DNA of 64,000 nucleotides from CAVWNR01 sp963756525 (GCA_963756525.1 CAVWNR010000002.1:186001-250000); one strand, 5' to 3'. Shown: positions 17,552-26,089, counted from the stretch's first letter. Numbers and translations are program-made. The notes: generated by a model from the letters alone, not told the origin.

Positions 17552-17947
17552 ATGGCCACCAGGCAGTTCACGAGCTATGCGGAATTCTGGCCGTACTACG
17601 TCGCGATGCATAGCAAGCCGCTGAGCCGCCGGCTGCATTTCGCCGGCACCGCGCTGGGCGCGCTCATCGCGCTCGCCGGGCTGCTGAGCGGTCGTCCGCG
17701 GCTCCTCGTCGCGTGGCCGGTGGTCGGCTACGGCTTCGCCTGGCCGTCGCACTGGTTCGTCGAGCAGAACAACCCCGCGATGTTCGGCCACCCGCTGTGG
17801 TCGTTGCGGGGCGACTTCGCCATGGTCGGTTACCTGCTGCGCGGACGGGACGCCGAACTGAGCGCGATCGCCGCCGAGTGGCTGGCGAGCCACCCGCGCC
17901 GCGAGGTCGCCGACTGGACGGAGAAGCCGGCCCGGCACGCCGCATAG
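17552..17947 (+). CDS. DUF962 / Mpo1-like membrane protein
   Basis: A 131-residue protein beginning FTSYAEFWPYYVAMHSKP, followed by RRLHFAGTALGALIAL, 'PSHWFVEQNNPAMF' and 'HPLWSLRGDFAMVGYLL'. This is the DUF962 pattern shared with yeast Mpo1, a haem/Fe(II)-dependent dioxygenase of 2-hydroxy fatty acid alpha-oxidation. The conserved His residues (LHF, SHW, HPLW) are present. Two or three membrane segments are predicted. The ATG lies six bases after a TAGCCT -10 hexamer (17540-17545), indicating leaderless mRNA. It is divergent from the amidohydrolase gene. Confidence 0.85.
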   Translation: MATRQFTSYAEFWPYYVAMHSKPLSRRLHFAGTALGALIALAGLLSGRPRLLVAWPVVGYGFAWPSHWFVEQNNPAMFGHPLWSLRGDFAMVGYLLRGRDAELSAIAAEWLASHPRREVADWTEKPARHAA

Positions 17948-17965
17948 CCGCGTCGCTCGATGCGG

Positions 17966-18238
17966 TCAGCGGCCGCCGCCGGATATCTCCCGCACAGCCG
18001 GTCGCACGTCGACCAGGTAGATCAGCGACGCGATGACCGAAAGCATCCAGAACAGCAGCGACGGCAGGATCATCCCCAGCAGCTCGCTGGCCGCGAGGAT
18101 GCCGAGCCAGGCCGGCTTGGTCAGCTTGTTGACGGCCGGGAAGGCGGCGCCCTTGCGCAGCAGGCAGTCGACGAACGCCCAGGCCCGCAGTGCCACTAGC
18201 CCCCAGAACACCACCTGGTTGAACCAGGTTTCGATCAT
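17966..18238 (-). CDS. DUF2516 membrane protein
   Basis: A 90-residue protein with three hydrophobic segments (about residues 6-24, 44-62 and 63-77), conserved 'RAWAFVDCLLRKGAAFPAVNKLTKPAWLGIL', and the C-terminal signature 'IYLVDVRPAVREI'. This is DUF2516, of unknown function. In Mycobacterium the homologous gene (Rv0476) directly follows hbhA; here a decayed Lys/Arg-rich gene precedes it on the same strand, so the neighbourhood appears conserved. ATG 18238 is chosen as the start of homology; an upstream GTG at 18253 is possible. Confidence 0.85.
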   Translation of the reverse strand: MIETWFNQVVFWGLVALRAWAFVDCLLRKGAAFPAVNKLTKPAWLGILAASELLGMILPSLLFWMLSVIASLIYLVDVRPAVREISGGGR

Positions 18239-18289
18239 GTTCAGGACGCCCACACGACGAGCGTAGCCGTTGCGCAGAGGCGCGAGCCG

Positions 18290-18650
18290 CGCCGATTTCG
18301 GGCGAGCTAGCCCGCGTGGCCGACGCCTTGCGCGGCGTGGCCTTGCGCGGCGTGGTCTTGCGCTGCGTGGTCTTGCGCGGCGTGGTCTTGCGGGTCGTGG
18401 ACGTCGCACGCCGCTGGGCCGTGCCGGCCGCGGTCTTGGCCGTCTGGGACTTGCGAGCCGACGCCTTCGCGGTCTGTGCCTCGCGAGCCGGTGCGGTTCC
18501 ACCGTGCGCACCGGGCGCTCCACGACGTGGATAGGGCCATCGACGCCGGTGCGCGCCAGGGTACCGCCGATCGCGTCCGTGGCGTTCATCCACAGGTCAA
18601 CGCCTGCAGGCCATGCCGGTGGAGCTGGTCCCACTTGCGGGACTAGTGTT
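18290..18650 (-). pseudogene. frameshifted Lys/Arg-rich protein, possible hbhA homologue
   Basis: Read with two frame changes, the minus strand gives RKWDQLHRHGLQALT, then 'NATDAIGGTLARTGVDGPIHVVERP', then a basic tail 'AKASARKSQTAKTAAG' and 'TRKTTPRKTTQRKTTPRKAT'. The tail is encoded by 15-bp tandem repeats (KTTPR units, about 18326-18400). A helical domain plus a Lys/Arg/Ala/Pro-rich tail upstream of a DUF2516 gene is the arrangement of heparin-binding haemagglutinin (HbhA) in mycobacteria. The N-terminal half is absent, cut off near 18650 at the end of the HNH gene. Identity is inferred from context; the frame disruptions are visible. Confidence 0.5.
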
Positions 18651-19949
18651 CCTCGCGGCCGATCGGGTCATGCATGGTGTTGCGGATCGGCTTTTGATCT
18701 GGATCGATGTGTGGTGGCGGGATCCACTCGGGCGTGCCGTCGGTCATGATTACCCGCCAGCCGCGGCGTTGGAACTCGCGGTGGTGGAGACCGCAAATCA
18801 AGATCAGGTTGTCGATGTCGGTCTCGCCGTCGTCCACCCACTCAAGGACGTGATGGCACTCGCACCATGCGGGCGGGTAGTCACATCCTGGGAACGAACA
18901 CCCGCCATCTCGGACGCCCAGCGCGATCCGCTGCCCGGGTGAGGCGACCCGCCGGGCGCGGCGTAGTCCATGACCGCGCCGGTGGTGTCGCGCAGGACGG
19001 TGTAGATGCTGGCTTGGTCGGCTAGGCGCAGCGCGTCGCGGACCGGGACCAGCCCGCCGTGCCCGGTCGTGGCGTAGCCGTGGCCGGTGTGGGCCTGTTC
19101 GGGGGTCAGGGTGAACAGCACGGTCGCCGGGGTGCCGCCGCAGTCGGGCAGCGTCCCTGCGCGCAGGAGCCGCTGCGCGCAGTCGGCCAGGGCGTCGTGT
19201 AGCCGCTGCCCGGCGGTGCGGGTGTCCGGGCCGTCGGCGTCGCTGGGGCGGGGCGCGGCGAGCGGGTCGAGCACCGTCTGCCACATCGCCAGCGATTCCG
19301 GGGTCAGGTGCGCCCGGAGTTCGCCGGTGCCGTCCCGGTTCGGGGTCAGCGACGCGTGCCGGGTGCGCTCGCGGTCGGCGTGCTCGGTGAGGGTGCCGTC
19401 CGGGTCCAGGCGCGCGGTGATCAGCGCGGCCAGCTTCGCCAGCAGGTCGGGGTCGAACTGTGCGGCGTCGGCGACCAGCCGGGCCTCCACGGCGGCCCCG
19501 TGTTCGAGCTGCACCGCGGCGGGCAGCCGCTGCACGCAGCGGGTGATCACCCGCGCCTGCTCCGGGCTGATCGCGCCGTCGGCTTGCGCCGCGGCCACGG
19601 CCGGGAAGATCGGGGCGAGCGGCTCGCCGGTCACCGCCCGGCGCGGGCCGAGGTCCACCGCCGCGGCGTAGCGGGCCGTCGCCTCCCGCGGCGAGAGCCG
19701 CAGCGTCTCACGCAGCAGGGTCTTGGTGTCCCGGCAGCCGCGCTCGCCGGCCACCCCGCGCGCGTCCAACTCGGCGATCAGCCGATGGTCGTGCACCGGC
19801 AGCCGCCGCCGCTGCACCTCCACCCCGCGCAGCAGCGCCAACAGACCGTCCGGGGTCAGCGCGGTGAGATTCAGCTCGGCCAACCCATCCACCGCATCGG
19901 CGAACCGGCCGAGGATCTCCTCGACCGGGTCGGCGACGTCGACTGACAT
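18643..19949 (-). pseudogene. DUF222/13E12-type HNH endonuclease, single frameshift
   Basis: The N-terminal frame (ATG 19949) encodes a DUF222 domain: 'VEVQRRRLPVHDHRLIAELDARG', 'RETLRLSPREATARYAAA' and 'ISPEQARVITRCVQRLP'. The C-terminal frame encodes the HNH nuclease: RVASPGQRIALGVRDGGCSF, then 'CDYPPAWCECHHVLEW', 'GETDIDNLILICGLHHREFQ', ending GREEH. The two are joined by a one-base loss near 18958-18963, where TACGCCGCGCC replaces an expected TACGGCCGCGCC. Restored, the protein would be about 435 residues, the normal 13E12 length. An SOS box lies just upstream. Either a recent pseudogene or a sequencing error in a G/C run. Confidence 0.85.
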
Positions 19950-19961
19950 GCCTCAACTGTA

Positions 19962-19977
19962 TCGAACACGTGTTCGC
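19962..19977. promoter_or_regulatory. LexA/SOS box upstream of the HNH gene
   Basis: TCGAACACGTGTTCGC matches the actinobacterial SOS box TCGAACN4GTTCGA in 15 of 16 positions, with the inner 14 bases forming a perfect palindrome. It is 13 bases before the HNH gene start, where LexA binding would block transcription. DNA-damage control of 13E12-type genes is known in mycobacteria. Confidence 0.85.
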
Positions 19978-20555
19978 AAAACAAGGGATTTGCCCGATGA
20001 AATAAGCGGAATCTGCGCAGAACTGAAGGTGAGCGGAAGTCAACCAGACGACGGCGGCCGCCCGGAAGACCAACTCCTCGTCGCCGCCGCTTTTTAACCC
20101 GAGCGAACACCGCAGCGGCGGCTAACGACCGATCAACCGTAGGCAGGACGGGTGTGTTGCATGCCGGGCCGAAGCAGACCTCCCGGTCAGCCCACCGCGC
20201 CTGCACCCCGGCGTCGATCTCCCGCCGCAGCTCGCCGAGGCGGGCGGCCCGCGTCGCCTCGGTGTCGGACCGAGCCAGCACCGAAACGCGTCCGCATCCC
20301 AGCTGTGCCGCCGATCGGCGGCAGCCCGGGCTGGCTGATCCCGGCCCGGCTCAGCCTAGCCGCGAGCGTCAGCGGTATGAGCGGTCCGCGCCGACCAGCT
20401 CACCGAGCGTAATCCCGCCGCCCGGCGGCCCCGCGGCCGCTCAACACCACGCATCCGCACTGAGACTGTCAACTACCTGAGAATCCCGCGACGCCACGCA
20501 CCGTCGCAGGCACGCTGGCGGGCGACCGTTAACGGCAACACCCACGGGAGCCCGA
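19978..20555. other. intergenic region without a recognisable gene
   Basis: Between the SOS box and the MMPL gene no reading frame shows a recognisable domain. The minus-strand text 'RAARLGELRREIDAGVQARW' at about 20200-20260 looks faintly like an antitoxin-type helix but lacks context. A GGGAG ribosome site for the MMPL gene lies at about 20545. Confidence 0.5.
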
Positions 20556-22784
20556 ATGCAGAGACTTGCCCAGTTCGCGATCCGACGACGGTGGCTGGTC
20601 ATCGTCGCCTGGATCGCGTTCGTCGTCCTGGCGCAAGGCGTCGCCAGCGCGCTCGGCGGAGCGAACTACAAGGACACCTTCAGCCTGCCGCACACCGAGA
20701 CCGCAGCCGTGGCGAACCTGCTCAAGTCGGCCGGCTTGAACAACCAGAACGGCATGTCCGGCACGGTTGTCATCCACAACAAGAGCAACGCGGCGTTCAC
20801 CGGTGCGCCGGCGCAGCTCCAGCCGGCACTTGCCAAGCTGTGCACCTCGGGCGACCACGTGGCGCTGATGGCAACACCCTGGCAGTCGATCGACTGCTCG
20901 AAAGGCGGCGCGGTCGGTCCCGGGGACCCGCAGCTGCTGAACAAGGCACACGGGTCGAACACGGCTCTCGTCACCATCAGATGGGAGAACTCGCACTACG
21001 AACCCGCGTTGTTCAAGGACGTCTACGACTCGTTGAAGACGTTGAACAGCTCCACCCTGCAGGTCGAATTCACCGGAAACGCGTTCGCCGGCATTGGGCA
21101 GAGCAGCGGCTCGGGGGCGTCGGTCTTCATCGGTTTCCTCGCCGCGTTGATCATACTTGCGCTGGTTTTCCGCACCGTCGCCGCGACCGCCCTCCCGCTG
21201 GCGAGCGCAGCGGTTGCACTGGTCAGCGGCCTCGGGGTGATTGACATCCTCAGCCACGCCATCAACGTCTCGAACATCACGCCATACCTGGCCGAGCTGA
21301 TGGTGATCGGCGTCGGCGTCGACTACGCGTTGTTCATCGTCACCCGGCACCGCCGAAATCTGCGTCGCGGCATGCCGGTAGCCGAGTCCATCGCGACGGC
21401 GATCAACACGTCAGGACGTGCCGTGCTCTTCGCCGGCACCACCGTGTGCATCGCCATTCTCGGCCTGATCGCGCTCGGCGTCAGCTTCTTCAACGGCATG
21501 GCCGTGGCCACCGCGTTGGCGGTCAGCTTCACGATGGCCGCGTCCCTGACACTTCTGCCGGCCCTGCTCAGCCTGTTCGGGCTGAAGGTGCTGCCGCGCA
21601 AGCAGCGAGCGGCCGTTCGTCGCGGCGAGTTCATCGACGCTCGTCCGGTCGGGTTCTGGGCCCGCTGGTCGCAGTTCGTCGCGCGTCGCCGGGTGATCGT
21701 CGCGATCGGATCGGGCGCAGTGATGGTGGCGCTCGCGATCCCGTTCTTCTCGATGCAACTCGGCAACAGCGACCAGGGCAGCGACCCGAAGGGCTCCACA
21801 ACGCGAGTTGGGTACGACCTCATCAGCTCCGAGTTCGGCGTCGGATACAACTCGACGCTAGAAGCAGTCGTCAACGGCCCAGGCGCGTCCGACCCGGCGT
21901 TCCTGCAGCACGTCTCGCAGACGCTCGCCGCCACGCCAGGGGTCGATGCGACCAGCCTGGGAATCGCGAAGCTGAACGGGAACATCGCCTTCGTGTCGTT
22001 CAAGACGACGACGTCGCCGCAGTCGGAGAAGACGTACCAGTTGGTACGTGACCTACGCTCCGACGTCCTGCCGCCGCTGTACACGGGCACGGCCAACCAC
22101 ATCTACACATACGGCGACACCGCCATCAACGTCGACTTCGCCAAGGTGCTCGCCCGCAAGATGCCGCTGTTCATCGCGGTCGTCGTCGGCTTGTCGTTCC
22201 TCCTGCTGCTCATCGCCTTCCGCAGCCTGGCCATACCGGCGACGGCGGCCGTGATGAACCTGCTGGCCGCGGCGGCATCGTTCGGGTTGATCGTCGCGAT
22301 CTTTCAGTACGGCTGGTTCTCCGACCGCCTCGACGCCGGGCCGGGAGCGCCGATCGACGCGTGGGCGCCGGTCATGCTGTTCGCCATCCTGTTCGGGCTG
22401 TCGATGGACTACCAGGTGTTCCTGGTCAGCCGGATGCACGAGGAGTGGGTGCACACGAAGGACAACAAGCGGGCGGTCACGGTCGGCCAGGGCGAAACCG
22501 GCGGCATCATCACCGCGGCTGCGCTCATCATGATGGCCGTGTTCCTGGGCTTCCTGCTCACGCCTGGGCGCCCGATCAAGATCTTCGGTCTCGGCCTGGC
22601 GTCAGCGGTATTCCTCGATGCGTTCATTTTGCGCACGATGCTCGTCCCGTCGCTGATGCACATGTTCGGCAAGGCGAACTGGTACTTCCCGAAGTGGCTC
22701 GAGAAGATCACTCCGCGCGTCTCGGTCGAGCCGCCGGAGGAACTGGAAGCCGAGCGCGGCGACGACCAACTCGCCCGCGTCTGA
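20556..22784 (+). CDS. MMPL/RND-family membrane transporter
   Basis: A 742-residue proton-driven exporter with the RND layout. One N-terminal membrane helix (residues 9-29) is followed by an extracytoplasmic loop to about 185, a bundle of helices with GVGVDYALFIVTRHR (about 252-266), a central cytoplasmic linker around 350, a second helix near 380, a second periplasmic loop, and a second bundle with FGLSMDYQVFLVSRMHEEW (about 611-629). The paired Asp-Tyr motifs are the MMPL proton-relay residues. Relatives export lipids, siderophores or drugs; substrate unknown. It appears to be a single-gene unit, closed by a strong hairpin at 22806. The short acidic tail lacks the long C-terminal domain of mycobacterial MmpL3. 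Confidence 0.92.
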   Translation: MQRLAQFAIRRRWLVIVAWIAFVVLAQGVASALGGANYKDTFSLPHTETAAVANLLKSAGLNNQNGMSGTVVIHNKSNAAFTGAPAQLQPALAKLCTSGDHVALMATPWQSIDCSKGGAVGPGDPQLLNKAHGSNTALVTIRWENSHYEPALFKDVYDSLKTLNSSTLQVEFTGNAFAGIGQSSGSGASVFIGFLAALIILALVFRTVAATALPLASAAVALVSGLGVIDILSHAINVSNITPYLAELMVIGVGVDYALFIVTRHRRNLRRGMPVAESIATAINTSGRAVLFAGTTVCIAILGLIALGVSFFNGMAVATALAVSFTMAASLTLLPALLSLFGLKVLPRKQRAAVRRGEFIDARPVGFWARWSQFVARRRVIVAIGSGAVMVALAIPFFSMQLGNSDQGSDPKGSTTRVGYDLISSEFGVGYNSTLEAVVNGPGASDPAFLQHVSQTLAATPGVDATSLGIAKLNGNIAFVSFKTTTSPQSEKTYQLVRDLRSDVLPPLYTGTANHIYTYGDTAINVDFAKVLARKMPLFIAVVVGLSFLLLLIAFRSLAIPATAAVMNLLAAAASFGLIVAIFQYGWFSDRLDAGPGAPIDAWAPVMLFAILFGLSMDYQVFLVSRMHEEWVHTKDNKRAVTVGQGETGGIITAAALIMMAVFLGFLLTPGRPIKIFGLGLASAVFLDAFILRTMLVPSLMHMFGKANWYFPKWLEKITPRVSVEPPEELEAERGDDQLARV

Positions 22785-22805
22785 GACGCGACCCCCGCGC
22801 GCCGG

Positions 22806-22835
22806 CCGGCCCCGCCCACTCCTGGGCGGGGCCGG
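22806..22835 (+). terminator. hairpin terminator after the MMPL gene
   Basis: A perfect 13-bp stem (arm CCGGCCCCGCCCA) with a CTCC loop lies 21 bases after the stop codon and is followed by TT but no long U-run, as usual for high-G+C actinobacteria. Confidence 0.8.
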
Positions 22836-22866
22836 TTGGCGTCTGGGCAGCAACCAGGCCGTCCGC

Positions 22867-22885
22867 TATGGTTAGGCTTACCTAT
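22867..22885. promoter_or_regulatory. IdeR/DtxR iron box
   Basis: TATGGTTAGGCTTACCTAT matches the IdeR consensus TTAGGTTAGGCTAACCTAA at 15 of 19 positions. It lies 17 bases before the bfd start and should control the bfd-bfr pair according to iron. In mycobacteria IdeR activates iron-storage genes, though through tandem sites further upstream; only one box, close to the start, is seen here. Confidence 0.85.
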
Positions 22886-22902
22886 CCGGACGGAGGCTCA
22901 GG

Positions 22903-23094
22903 GTGTACGCCTGCATCTGCCACGCAGTCACCGAGCATGAGGTGGCCGACGCGGTACACGCCGGCGCCACCACCGTCGAGGCGATCGGCCAGCGGACGCG
23001 GGCGGGCACCAGCTGTCATACCTGCCACGACACGCTCGACGACCTGATCGACTCCTGCGGTGCCTGCCCGCTCGCCCGGCTGGCCGTCGCCTGA
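22903..23094 (+). CDS. bfd: bacterioferritin-associated ferredoxin
   Basis: A 63-residue [2Fe-2S] protein of the Bfd type. The cluster ligands are CICHAVTE (Cys4, Cys6) and GTSCHTCHDTL (Cys38, Cys41), the C-x-C...C-x2-C spacing of the family. It delivers electrons to bacterioferritin to mobilise stored iron. The GTG start has GGAGG ten bases upstream. Bfr follows 18 bases later, and an IdeR box precedes the gene, so this is an iron-regulated storage/release pair. Two extra Cys (residues 52, 55) are near the C-terminus. Confidence 0.92.
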   Translation: MYACICHAVTEHEVADAVHAGATTVEAIGQRTRAGTSCHTCHDTLDDLIDSCGACPLARLAVA

Positions 23095-23112
23095 CCCGAT
23101 AGGCTGCCCGCC

Positions 23113-23592
23113 ATGCGTGGTGATCATCGGGTGATCGAGTTCCTCAACGAGCAGCTCACCGCCGAGCTCACGGCGATCAACCAGTATTTCCTGCACGCCA
23201 AGATGCAGCAGAACAACGGCTGGGTGAAGCTCGCCTCGCACACCCGGGCCGAGTCGATCGACGAGATGCGCCACGCCGAGCTGCTCACCGACCGGATCTT
23301 GTTCCTGGAGGGCCTCCCCAACTACCAGCGGCTCTCCATGCTGCGCGTCGGGCAGACGGTTCGGGAGATGTTCGAGTCCGACATTGCGATCGAGGTCGAC
23401 GCCGTCGATCGGCTGCGCCGCGGTGCCGAGCACATGCGCGGGGTCGGCGACATCACCAGCGCCACGCTGTTCGAGGGCATCCTGGCCGACGAGGAGTCGC
23501 ACATCGACTACCTCGAGACGCAGCTCGGGCTGCTCGACAGCCTCGGTGAGCCGCTCTACCTCGCCCAGCTGATCGAGCAGCCGTCGGACTGA
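23113..23592 (+). CDS. bfr: bacterioferritin
   Basis: A 159-residue 24-mer-forming ferritin. All ferroxidase ligands are in their standard positions: Glu18, Glu51, His54, Glu94, Glu127 and His130. Met52 is the inter-subunit haem ligand, in DEMRHAELLTDRILFLEGLPN. It oxidises Fe(II) and stores the mineral in the cytoplasm. Although it lies 18 bases after bfd, a TAGGCT -10 hexamer (23100-23105) seven bases before its ATG suggests an additional leaderless transcript, so bfr may also be made independently of the IdeR-box promoter. Confidence 0.96.
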   Translation: MRGDHRVIEFLNEQLTAELTAINQYFLHAKMQQNNGWVKLASHTRAESIDEMRHAELLTDRILFLEGLPNYQRLSMLRVGQTVREMFESDIAIEVDAVDRLRRGAEHMRGVGDITSATLFEGILADEESHIDYLETQLGLLDSLGEPLYLAQLIEQPSD

Positions 23593-23598
23593 CCGGGT

Positions 23599-24573
23599 TC
23601 AGCCGATCGCGGCCGGCTCACCGGCGACGTTCAGTGTGGCGTCGTCGCCGACCGAGCGCTTGACCACCGCGAGCGCGATCGGGCCCAGCTCGAAGTGCTG
23701 CACCGCGGTGCCGAGGAACCCGACCGCGCGGCCGTCGAGCTCGACCGGAGTGCCGGGCGGCGGCAGCACGTCCGACATCCCCGCGAGGTGCAGCAGCACC
23801 AGCCGCCGCGGCGGCCGGCCGAGGTTCTGCACCCGGGCCACGGTCTCCTGCCCCCGATAGCAGCCCTTGTTCAGGTGCACCGCGACGCCGATCCAGTCCA
23901 CCTCGTGCGGGATCGTGCGGTGATCGGTCTCGAACCGCAGCCGGGGGCGGCGCGCCTCGACCCGCAGCGCCTCGAACGCCCACATCCCCGCCGATTCAGC
24001 GCCCGCCCCGCGCAGCGTGCTCAGCACCCCGTCGACGTTGGATCGGGGGACGACCAGGTCGACGCCGCCGAAGGCCATTCGCCGCACGAACCCGCCGCCG
24101 GGCAGCGCTCGGGCGCCGGCTGCCGGAACCGGCAGCGCGGCCAGCGCCAGCACGTCGTCGCTGGCCGGCCCGGCGACCGAAAGCACCGCCCAGTCCGGGG
24201 ACACGTCGGCCGGCTCGACTCGCTTGAGGAAGCGCATCTTCTGCAGGTAGTCCAGCGCGTCACCGGCCATGCCCGGCTCGACGTCCAGCCAGACCCGCTC
24301 GTCCAGCTCGGTGAGCTGCCAGTGTTGTTCCACGTGACCGTGCGGTGAGAGCACGAGCGTCTCGGTCGAGTCTCCGTCGCGCAGATCGGTGACGTGCTGG
24401 GAGATGATCGAATGCAGCCAGGACAGGCGATCCTCGCCTGGCACGACGAGCACGCCGCGGTTGGAACGGTCGACCACGCCGGCGCCGGTGGCCAGCACCC
24501 GCTGCTCGCGCATCGGGTCGCCGTAGTGCCATGCGATTCCGGCGTCGACGCCGTCAGTCAGCAATGCGGTCAC
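23599..24573 (-). CDS. ygfZ: folate-binding YgfZ/GcvT-like protein
   Basis: A 324-residue tetrahydrofolate-binding protein of the YgfZ/IbaG57 type that helps Fe-S enzyme maturation or repair. The diagnostic motif KGCYRGQETVARV, with the essential Cys, lies near residue 232, after 'PHEVDWIGVAVHLN'; the GcvT-like N-terminal half has 'DRSNRGVLVVPGEDRLSWLHSIISQHVTDL'. Start GTG 24573 gives VTALLTDGVDAG; the frame remains open upstream but is then only a shadow of the fur gene. It is convergent with bfr (stops 6 bp apart) and follows the Fur-family gene. Confidence 0.9.
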   Translation of the reverse strand: MTALLTDGVDAGIAWHYGDPMREQRVLATGAGVVDRSNRGVLVVPGEDRLSWLHSIISQHVTDLRDGDSTETLVLSPHGHVEQHWQLTELDERVWLDVEPGMAGDALDYLQKMRFLKRVEPADVSPDWAVLSVAGPASDDVLALAALPVPAAGARALPGGGFVRRMAFGGVDLVVPRSNVDGVLSTLRGAGAESAGMWAFEALRVEARRPRLRFETDHRTIPHEVDWIGVAVHLNKGCYRGQETVARVQNLGRPPRRLVLLHLAGMSDVLPPPGTPVELDGRAVGFLGTAVQHFELGPIALAVVKRSVGDDATLNVAGEPAAIG

Positions 24574-24580
24574 GACAGTT

Positions 24581-25018
24581 TCATCGCCCTGCCGGGACGG
24601 ATTGTTCCGCCGCGCAGTCGCGGCAGTGCCCGAAGACCGTGAAGTGCGACCGGTCCAACATGAACCCCCGCTCGGCCGCCAGCCGCTCCGCGAGCGCGTC
24701 GACGAGCTCGTGCGGCGCGTCGACCACCCGCCCGCAGGTGTGGCACACGACGTGCACATGGTCGTCGTCGGCCGGCCGGAACGACGGCGCCCCGTGGCCG
24801 AGGTGGGTGTGTCGTACCAAGCCGATCTCCTCCAGCAGCTCGAGCGTCCGGTACACGGTTGTGACATCGACGCCGGGTACCGCCTCGCTGACCTGCTCAG
24901 GTGTCGCGTGCTCAAGCTCGCGCACCGCGGCCAGCACCTGGTCACGCTGCGGCGTCATCCGCAGGCCACGCGAACGCAGCCGGTTGGCGAGCTCGGCGTC
25001 GGGGGGCATCGCATCCAT
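24581..25018 (-). CDS. Fur-family metal-responsive repressor
   Basis: A 145-residue Fur/Zur-type regulator. The winged helix includes 'GLRMTPQRDQVLAAV' and VDVTTVYRTLELLEEIGLV; the metal sites include HVHVVCHTCGRVVD and a second CxxC (CRDC) near the C-terminus, the structural-zinc pattern of Fur and Zur. Which metal it senses cannot be assigned. It is followed by ygfZ with only seven bases between, so both may form one operon, and its start is 18 bases from the divergent pabC gene. ATG 25018 is used; an in-frame ATG at 25009 is possible. Confidence 0.88.
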   Translation of the reverse strand: MDAMPPDAELANRLRSRGLRMTPQRDQVLAAVRELEHATPEQVSEAVPGVDVTTVYRTLELLEEIGLVRHTHLGHGAPSFRPADDDHVHVVCHTCGRVVDAPHELVDALAERLAAERGFMLDRSHFTVFGHCRDCAAEQSVPAGR

Positions 25019-25036
25019 GGTAGGTAACCTGGCGCG

Positions 25037-25897
25037 GTGACCGTGCACCTGCTGGCACTCCTCGGCGCCGGCCTGATCGACCCAGAGGCGCCGGTGCTCC
25101 GCGCCGACGACGCCGGCCTGGACCGCGGCGACGGCTGCTTCGAGGGCTGCCACGTGCGCACGGACCCGGCCGGGGTGAGCCGGGTGGACAAACTCGACGC
25201 ACACCTGGCGCGGATGCGCCGCTCGGCCGCGGCGCTGCAGATCGGCTTCGACGAGGACGCCTGGCGGGCGTTGGTCGCCGACGTGCTCGCCGCGTGGACG
25301 ACCCCGGGTGAGACCTCCCTGAAGCTGGTGCTCACCCGCGGCCGCGACGACCGGCCGACCGGCCTGGTGAGCCTGCGGCCGCTCCCCGAGCCGGTACTCG
25401 CCCAGCGCCGCGACGGGCTGCGGGTGATCACCCTGCCGCGGGGCTTCGCGAGCGACGCGTTCGCCGACGCGCCGTGCCTGCTCGGCGGGGTGAAGACGCT
25501 CTCCTACGCGGTGAACATGGCCGGTCAGCGCGAGGCGGTGCGCCGGGGCGCGGACGACGTGATCTTCGTGAGCAGCGACGGGTTCGTGCTGGAGGCGCCG
25601 ACGGCCTCCGTCGTCTGGGCGGTGGGACACACGCTGCACACCACGCCCGTCGACGGCACCGGCATCCTCGCGGGCACCACGCAGCAGCTGCTCTTCCGGC
25701 GCGCCGCGGCCGAACGCTGGCAGACGGCGTACACCCTCGCGACCGTCGACGACCTGCACGCCGCCGAGGTCGTCTGGCTGGTCAGCACGGTCCGCGGGCC
25801 GGTCGACATCATCGAGCTCGACGGCAAGGGGCGCCGCCGTGACCCGGCACTCGACGCAGAGATCCGCCGGCTCGCCGGCTACTCATCCGCACGGTGA
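25037..25897 (+). CDS. pabC: 4-amino-4-deoxychorismate lyase (class IV aminotransferase)
   Basis: A 286-residue fold-type IV PLP enzyme. The PLP Lys lies in LLGGVKTLSYAVNM (about residue 155). 'DDVIFVSSDGFVLEAPTASVVWAV' holds the conserved Glu, and 'LDRGDGCFEGCHV' is the N-terminal motif. It makes 4-aminobenzoate for folate; branched-chain or D-amino-acid transaminases share the fold, so specificity is by synteny: the same gene (Rv0812) borders the nitrobindin/sseC/glnR block in mycobacteria. GTG 25037 lies six bases after TAACCT (25025-25030), consistent with leaderless mRNA. Confidence 0.82.
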   Translation: MTVHLLALLGAGLIDPEAPVLRADDAGLDRGDGCFEGCHVRTDPAGVSRVDKLDAHLARMRRSAAALQIGFDEDAWRALVADVLAAWTTPGETSLKLVLTRGRDDRPTGLVSLRPLPEPVLAQRRDGLRVITLPRGFASDAFADAPCLLGGVKTLSYAVNMAGQREAVRRGADDVIFVSSDGFVLEAPTASVVWAVGHTLHTTPVDGTGILAGTTQQLLFRRAAAERWQTAYTLATVDDLHAAEVVWLVSTVRGPVDIIELDGKGRRRDPALDAEIRRLAGYSSAR

Positions 25898-25915
25898 CGC
25901 TACCGGCGAAATGTC

Positions 25916-25944
25916 TTGCCGCAGCGGCGTCCCAGCCCTACGGT
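25916..25944 (+). promoter_or_regulatory. candidate promoter of the structured RNA
   Basis: TTGCCG (25916-25921) and TACGGT (25939-25944) are separated by 17 bases, a good housekeeping-sigma spacing, and precede the strong ribosome site and 12-codon ORF. The predicted start of transcription is near 25951. Confidence 0.55.
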
Positions 25945-25976
25945 TGCGGTACACGAGAGAGGAGGTGGTCCAGGCT

Positions 25977-26015
25977 TTGAGTACATACCGGACACGTGAG
26001 GTGGCTGTCCGCTAG
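25977..26015 (+). CDS. 12-codon ORF behind an extended Shine-Dalgarno sequence
   Basis: TTG-initiated frame encoding (M)STYRTREVAVR. The upstream GGAGGTGGTCCAG (25961-25973) can pair along 13 bases with the 16S rRNA 3' end (CTGGATCACCTCC), with a single G-U wobble; three bases separate it from the start, or nine counting from the GGAGG core. Such extended complementarity is far beyond a usual site. The peptide is basic with no membrane segment. The start codon and expression are inferred. Confidence 0.45.
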   Translation: MSTYRTREVAVR

Positions 26016-26089
26016 CCGCTGACGACCATCGGACACGAGGTATCGCACGCCGAGGCTTCGGCGGCAGCGAAACCCCGACAGCTACCCGG

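Noticed and set aside
18270..18749. Plus-strand Arg/Gly-rich frame with repeated RRGLA units.
   Set aside because: It is the antisense of the KTTPR repeats of the decayed Lys/Arg-rich gene.
19871..20281. Minus-strand frame with a helix-like stretch RAARLGELRREIDAGVQARW, faintly like an antitoxin.
   Set aside because: No partner toxin, no ribosome site, and the frame runs into the HNH gene; too weak.
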